Part shown: positions 57,570-64,000 of the stretch, piece by piece
Layout: the number at the start of each line of letters is the position of its first letter
Numbering within the stretch: position 1 is the first letter of the stretch
NCBI GenBank assembly: GCA_940671915.1
Contig: CALNVZ010000218.1
Coordinates: 979,294 to 1,043,293 of the forward strand
Direction: 5' to 3'
Length of the DNA: 64,000 nucleotides
Source: Paracentrotus lividus
Lineage: Eukaryota > Echinodermata > Echinoidea > Camarodonta > Echinidae
Notes under the pieces: model-generated
Seen by the model: only the letters and a program-made list of their open reading frames with translations
Told to the model about the DNA's origin: nothing
Database searches by the model: none
Translations under genes and position numbers: made by a program

Positions 57570-60500
57570 CACACTTCTATTTTCAGTTTCAGTTTTTATT
57601 TTTTCTCATTTCCAGCAAAGTAAATACAAAGCAATATGAATAACACAAACATAGAAACATTTGAATTATTATAAATACATCCAATAGAAACAAAGTTATG
57701 TTTTTTGATTAAACAGAAAACAGTGTATAATATTGCTAGTACATATTAATGTAACTTGAGTATATACGTAAGACGGAAATGGAGAAGGTCACAAGAAGCA
57801 GAGCTTGGTAAATGGGACCTCAAAAAGTAATCTTTAATATTAAACTATATATGTATCATAAATGAAAAAAGAAGTGGCGCACAAGAAAAGAAGGAAAACA
57901 GAAAGAAAAAAATCACAAAAACATAACAGTGTTGAAAGTGGAAGTTGAAAAGAGGATTGGGGAAACCATACAGAATGTACCGCATGTGGACGAGGAGATA
58001 GAGAATATGACAGAAGTAAATTGGAAAGTCAACATGACATAGAGCGACGTGAGAATTGAATCACAAAGAGAGGTAGAAAAAAAAAAACTCTGTGGGGTGA
58101 GATAGCTTGTGAATGATGGTTCGCTTGGGATGAAATAGAATTTACACAGAAAGATACTTAGCTTTTGTAGGGAAGCATAAGTTAAATTTTAGTCTTCTTT
58201 TTAAGGTTGAAGTGTAGGGAATTTTTCAAATCTGTTGCCAAAGTTGTTCAAAATTTAAGGGACCTTCATAAATAAAGTGCTTTGTGGCAGAATGTTCTAA
58301 GAAGAGGTAATGAGTCCTCAGATTGCCTGTGGATATTTATGTTTTTGTACGATTTTTCACAAACATATCATGAACACAAAGGGCAAAGTATTCACAATTA
58401 TATTTTGTACATATAATTCCAACCTATATGAAATGAATATAGGTCTTTATTTTCAAGAACTATTATTTTGTAGAAAAGTTAGCTGTGTGGGCGCGAAAAA
58501 GGGGCATGCAGATATGCGAATGGCTTTCTTCTTTTGTGTAACAGTAAAATTCTTTCTAACAGTGTAATGATGAGTATTGCCCAAACCAATAGACCGTAAT
58601 TCAAATAAGGTAAAATAAGGTGAATAAGCATACGCAATAAGATTGAGGTAAATGCCGATTTAAAGCCTACTAATAACACCAATATTACGGGAGATAGTTT
58701 TAGAAATATTATTAATGTGTGGTTTCCAGGTAAGTTTACTGTCTACTAAAACTCCTAAAAATTTGGTTTGCGATACTTGTTGTAAAGGGGTATTGTCAAA
58801 ATAATATCAGTGGGTAATGAGATATAGAATTGACTGAATACGAATATAGTTTTGTTTTTCAAAGATTAAGAGATAATTTTTGTTTGCTCTTATCCACTCT
58901 AATATATTTCGAACTGCTGAGTTAATGAACATCGCGACAAGAACATTTGGATCATGTGGTGTGAAAAAAATAAATTTGTGTCACAAGCAAAAAGAAGAAC
59001 GAGAGTGAATTCGCAGATTTATGAAAATCATTTTATATATAAAATAAACAGTAAGGACCCAGCAAGCTTCCTTGGGGGACACAACAAGTTATACTTTTAA
59101 GTCAGAAAGCTGTTCATTTAAAAACACAAATTGTTTTCTGTTAGAGAAGGTAGCTCCTGAACCACTCCAAGGCCCTTCCCGAGACACAATTATGGTCGAG
59201 TTTCTGTAATAAAATTTCATGATTAATCGTATCAAAAGGCCCTTGAGGAAAGTCCAGGAATATACTATAGTATGGGAAGAAGTATCAATTGAAGTGGGCA
59301 CTTTTTCAACAAAAGACATGAGGGCGTGAAATAGTACTATGTTTTCCCTGAAAGTCACTGAAAGTTTAGCAAAGAATAGCGTTTTCTTCAGAAAAGAAAT
59401 CACGAGTAAATTATTTTTTCTAAATTTTAGAAAATGAAGACAACATGAATATTGGACGATAGTTACGATTTAAGTTTGGTCACCCTTTTTAATAAAGGGA
59501 CGATTTTTGGCAATTTTTCATGGAATCTGGGAATTTTCCTGCAACAGTGACAGGTTAAATATATGGACCACGACTAAAATAAAGGGAATAATGGATTGTT
59601 ATATAACATTATTGATTTCATCATACGCAGAACTTTCTTTTTTTTGGCAAATTTGGATACAATTTTATCAACCTCACTTCGTCTTGTCCGTAGGAAAAAG
59701 AAAAAATGGAATTGGGATATATTAGGGCCTAAGAATCGGCGTAGCTTTTATTAGGAAGGGGAAGTGTCTTAGGCAAGATGCGTTTCGATTGCAGGAAAAA
59801 TATTATTAAAAATTTAGACAATCTTTTGGGCTCTTTAAATGATTTCTACGTTATAAGTTAATAATTTTCACTTACATCCGGGATCTCTTATACTGCAATT
59901 CATTCTTTGTCTAATACTTTCCAGGTATTATTTGGCATATCGTGTTTAAACATTTCCAACGATTAAAAAAGTTATTTTTCTCATTTCTAAACGAATAATC
60001 GGGTTAATGTGTTTTTGTAGGAAGTATATTTAAACTTTAGATTTTTCGGTACCTTTATTTTTGGTATTTTGTAGAAAAGATATTCTTCTGTTTATCGACG
60101 TAAAATTGACTTAGAGAATCCAGGAAGTTTGGGTTATTTTTTTATTAGTTAGTTTTAATTTTTTGTTTTGGCATTACTAATTTCAGCTGGTTTTGTTCAA
60201 AATATCGGAGAAATTTTTTCATAAGAGACATTAACGTGCTTCACTATTATCAAACACATGACCAATTAGTAATTTTCGAGATCCAATTTCGAGACGTGCC
60301 AGGCTTTCGGCGTTGACACTTTCGTCTATAATTGAAGAACCTTGTCATTATGGATTGACATTAGGGGATAATGCGTGGCAATAGGATAGTGATCTGGTAT
60401 GTCCCGTAAAATAATATAAGACATCAGGATGTTGAAATAACATTGGAAAATATGTTTATGCAATAAGAGAGGCAGAAGCATTAGCGACACGGGTTGGCTA

Positions 60501-61130
60501 GAAACGAAGTGGCAAGCAACGAGGCGAGATAAATTATTTCAAAGGAATTCCTGAGAAACATTATTAATTTCATGATTCAATAAGTCTATGTTAAATCTCC
60601 CATCAAGGAAAGTCTTTATTGTCAAATTTTACTTCTTATAGATGTAGACAAATACTGAAGGATTCTGAGAATTTGAGCTAAGGACATCTAATAATAACAC
60701 CGCAATAATATTCTTATTACCTGGGAACCATACTAATTTCAATAAAAAGGGATTCTCTAAAAGTATTGCAAAACAGAAATTTTCTAAAATAGGTAAATTA
60801 AATGAACTTAAGAACATTAAAACGCGACTACTCACCGATTCTGTCTTGCCTGTTTTTATGATGAACTCATAATCATAATATGAAAGGGATGGTGGAATCA
60901 TAATTAATCCAAGTTTCTGTCAGGCGCAATCAGGGAAAAGGGGTTTCTCTTCACTGTTTTATGCTACGAGTGAAGAAGATCATCGAAAGTGCTTATTTAG
61001 AACTTTCTGATGTTAAATGAAGCATTGAAAATGTTCTTTATGGAATTTTTTTGACAAATCAGACAATTGATTTACGGTTTAGTTATTTTTAATGCTACGT
61101 TGGGCTGGGTCGTCTAAATCAAAATCGAAA
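57570..61130 (-). mobile_element. CR1-type LINE, near full length but decayed
   Basis: On the minus strand, parts appear in the right order. About 61130-60590 is endonuclease: NKHFDDLLHS, ALTETWINYDSTIP, KNRQDRIG and FNIDLLNHEINNVSQEFL. About 59500-59050 is RT start: KGDQTK, NYRPI, then [12 protein letters not shown] and GVPQGSLLGP-like words. About 58800-58480 is RT end: TKFLGVLVDSKLTWKPHINN, LILPYLNYGLLVWA and LLLHKR. A 3' UTR of about 900 bp follows to 57570. Each part needs frame changes, so it is long dead. Domain content (endonuclease, then CR1-like RT) is typical of this superfamily. Confidence 0.8.
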
Positions 61131-64000
61131 ATCTAAATTTGCAGTATTAAAGGTTGATGTTGTTAATGATAAGATCATAGGAATTGACAGGAGTTTTGAG
61201 AAGCGTCGATCTGTAGTGAACAACTCTATGCAGGTCAAAGAAATCTATCACAATAGTCCTATGGAATGGCCATGGTTGCATTCATCATAAGAATCTGACA
61301 TCATCATGGATTAGAAGGCATCTCTCTCATCTTTGAAACGTGGCATTTTTGAAAAATAGTGAACTTGATGTACTTGCGGTTAAAAAATAGAGGATATGGT
61401 ATCAAGGAGAATGGAGGGAGGAAGGAATCCACATGCAGCAATAAGCAAAAAGAATTCTATAGGAAACAATCATTGAGTTGGAAGACAGGTGATCACCGAA
61501 ACAATAGAAAGGGGTAGAGTATATACAACGCATATAAGAAGTAAGAGGAAGAATCTTTTGGTTGGCATGAAAAAATCAAAGGCAATCTGAATGACAGAAA
61601 TGTCATTAACTCAAAAAAAACTGTCACATTCGAGCATAGAGAAATAAAATGGAGGAATTGACCAATTAGATGGGGGGGGGGTCTAAAGCGTATTGACTGT
61701 GGTGCAGCCGATGGATTTCCACAATTGTGGCAATAAAGTGTAACAAAACGATCAACAATCGGAATGCAAGTTGTATAGAAAACAGAAATGCAGGAAAGGT
61801 AATTACAATTACGTCTGCCCTACTTAGCAACGACAGGGGACGCAAAGTTCCAAGTGTGGATAAAATAAATGGAAGATGTTTGACAAAATTTGCATGAATG
61901 AATAAAAAAAAAGCAGAATACTGGCATGAAAGGTACATTGCACTGATGTAAAGTGGCCGTCAAATTTTATAGACGTGGGGAAAAACATACAAAATGCAAG
62001 TTAATATATGAACACGATAAAAAATGGTTATCAAAGATTTTATGAACGCTATAACTATCTAAGGGACCATACGCCAACCATAAAAAAAATCTGCATAGGG
62101 GGAATTTATAGTAATACAAAAATAGGTGAGATATGGTTCCCTAAATACACAAAGAATGCTATATGAAAATAATTGTTCCTGATTGACCAGTATGAATTAT
62201 TACGAACTGCAGATATGGTCTTGAAAGTACCATGGAGTTTTAAGGCAATTGAATACTCGTACACATGAATAAAAATAACTTGAGACTGAAGGCAAAAAGT
62301 ATATCGTTGCAGATTAAAAAACTAATAGTAATATTAATATTTTTTTTCTTTTTTTTTTTAGCCAACACATAGACCCTAATCGCTGAAACACACAGGACTC
62401 AATAATTTTATATGTTATATTATACATGTATAAGTTTTCCGGTTTTTATACAAATGATTATAGTTCTTGTTATAAATAACAGGATTGAAGTACAGTCATA
62501 TTTTTGCCAAGGTCAAATTAACTTAGCAGTAATCAAAAATCATGTCTCATAAATAAAACCATGTTAAGATACCTTACAAGTCTTCACTTGCACAATAACA
62601 CACGTGTTGCGTTAAATGTGGACCGTTAAATGGCCTCTTGCTGATTTTACCATTGAATACCGATAACACTCTAAAATAAATCTAAGATTGATCATTATTC
62701 TCTCTTTAAAGAATAAATCTGTTTAAATTAATCAGATAATGCTTATTCTTTAGTAAACATAATATATATTTTTCAACATTGGGGAAAGAGAGTTTTGTAT
62801 GAAAATCAGCAATATATCATACCACTATCAAAAATGTTGGGCAAAATAATAAATTAAATAAAAACCGCTGGGACAAAAACCAACACTTTGTCCACCACCA
62901 ACCACGCATGTGCGCGAAGAATCAACCGACTGAGTATTTTTTAACACGCATTACTAGCAATTTTTGATCACATAAGCAAGAAAATCATCAATCGGTTTTC
63001 GGTTGGCAGAATTTCGACCAATAGCCGTGTGGACAGCGATGTCCGCCATTTTTTTTTTTTTTTTTTTAATTTTTTTTTTTATTTAAAGAGTGTAGGCATT
63101 GTTCATGGTTTTAACTTTGTTCATGAATTACTGATATTGATAATACCAAAGAATATAAACTGTGTACTCGTAGATGTGTATACGTGTGATTCTTCTTATC
63201 AGTACCGGAAAACACACATGCAAATCATAAACAATACATTGATGCAGGAAGAAAAAAAAAATAATAAATAAAAATCCTTTGCTACCTCTAACGCAAAACA
63301 AGGATGCTTTATTATCCCTTAATGAATGGATCCATAACAGGTTCACACGGTAAGTGCAGATTGTTGTCCTAGGTAATTCAGACATATACTTAAAATACTC
63401 TTAATGAACAATAATAGTTGGTCGTAATAACCAAGAAAGAAAACAACAAAAACAAACAAACAGACAAAACAACGAATCACACCTAACGCAATGTTACAAC
63501 TCATTTTACATGTTAGTGATGTTAGAGGTTGCAATAAAATGAACTAGCTACACTACGTTATGATATTCCATAACTAATGATGGGTTGAACCTATACAAAA
63601 TATTTTATTATTAAATAGAAAAATTAGCATAATTCAGTATAGGCACTGATAGATAAAATGCAAGCGAATTGTTTCAATGCATCATGCATTAGATTAACCC
63701 ATAATTTTATGTGTTCAATCCTTGATAATAAAATACATTATTGATTGAATTCATTACCATGATTAATGATGAGTTCATGAACAGATGAATTATTGAGACT
63801 TTTTTTGTAAAACTTCTTTGTTTGTTATCTTAAATTTGCACAATGCAGTAACAATAAACAATTATTTTATCATCTTTGATGAAGGAATCATTGAAGCTTT
63901 TCCCCTGTAGCTTTCAAGATTGATCAAAATTCCGTTTTTCCTAACAAAACTGATTTTTTTTTTCTTTTTTTTTTTTCTTTTAACATTTATATAGGTCTTC
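61131..64000. other. No gene seen
   Basis: About 2.9 kb of AT-rich DNA with homopolymers (T-runs at 62341-62360, 63050-63080 and 63955-63976). The first few hundred bases could be the decayed 5' part of the LINE next to it. Short open frames have no domain pattern. Confidence 0.4.

Noticed and set aside
58310..58567. Plus-strand 85-codon frame
   Set aside because: It is the antisense shadow of the decayed LINE reverse transcriptase on the minus strand.

Overview
The window looks like a stretch of animal nuclear genome that is AT-rich, low in coding content and crowded with transposons, and most likely comes from an echinoderm, probably a sea urchin. Four things support this. Coding blocks have GT/AG introns. 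The one host gene joins ankyrin repeats to ZU5, UPA and Death domains, a combination with repeat wording typical of sea-urchin predicted proteins. There are several non-LTR retrotransposon remnants and a HARBI1-type transposase. There are many short elements with terminal inverted repeats (TIRs). The species assignment is inference, because no search could be run.

Layout. 1-9.5 kb: no recognisable gene; four non-autonomous DNA elements and a possible tRNA-derived SINE remnant. 9.5-12.4 kb: a 2.27-kb Harbinger-type element (9825-12093) whose transposase gene is interrupted by a 136-bp MITE, plus a separate MITE with a TTA duplication. 12.4-24.3 kb: no host exons; a LINE 3' end, a ~1-kb hairpin repeat and a nested pair of TIR elements. 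24.3-55.9 kb: one minus-strand host locus, read from high to low coordinates. Its exons are 55736-55913, 42709-45362, 41686-42394, 36370-36620, 32415-32528, 31344-31509, 28898-28961 and 24609-24885. From the ZU5 exon onward the splice sites and reading phases agree all the way to the stop, giving ZU5-UPA-Death. The ankyrin part upstream carries stops, frameshifts and a 311-bp insertion. The introns hold a 30-bp minisatellite, an AAT microsatellite beside a large foldback repeat, an RTE-like LINE, a LINE fragment, a second foldback repeat of about 3.8 kb with two TTAA-targeted insertions, and other TIR elements. 56-64 kb: a TIR-like repeat with an iterated motif, a decayed CR1-type LINE (about 57.57-61.13 kb, minus strand), and unannotated AT-rich DNA.

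How it fits together. The only host gene I can support is the ankyrin/ZU5/UPA/Death locus. In known families ZU5-UPA-Death modules link a sensor or scaffold (UNC5, PIDD, ankyrins) to death-fold signalling. Here the signalling half is intact by sequence and the ankyrin half is eroded. Either this is a recent pseudogene, or a shorter protein is made from a promoter inside the locus. A 64-nt candidate exon at 29393-29456 that opens with ATG would suit the second option. Everything else is mobile DNA in several layers, and insertions within insertions give relative ages.
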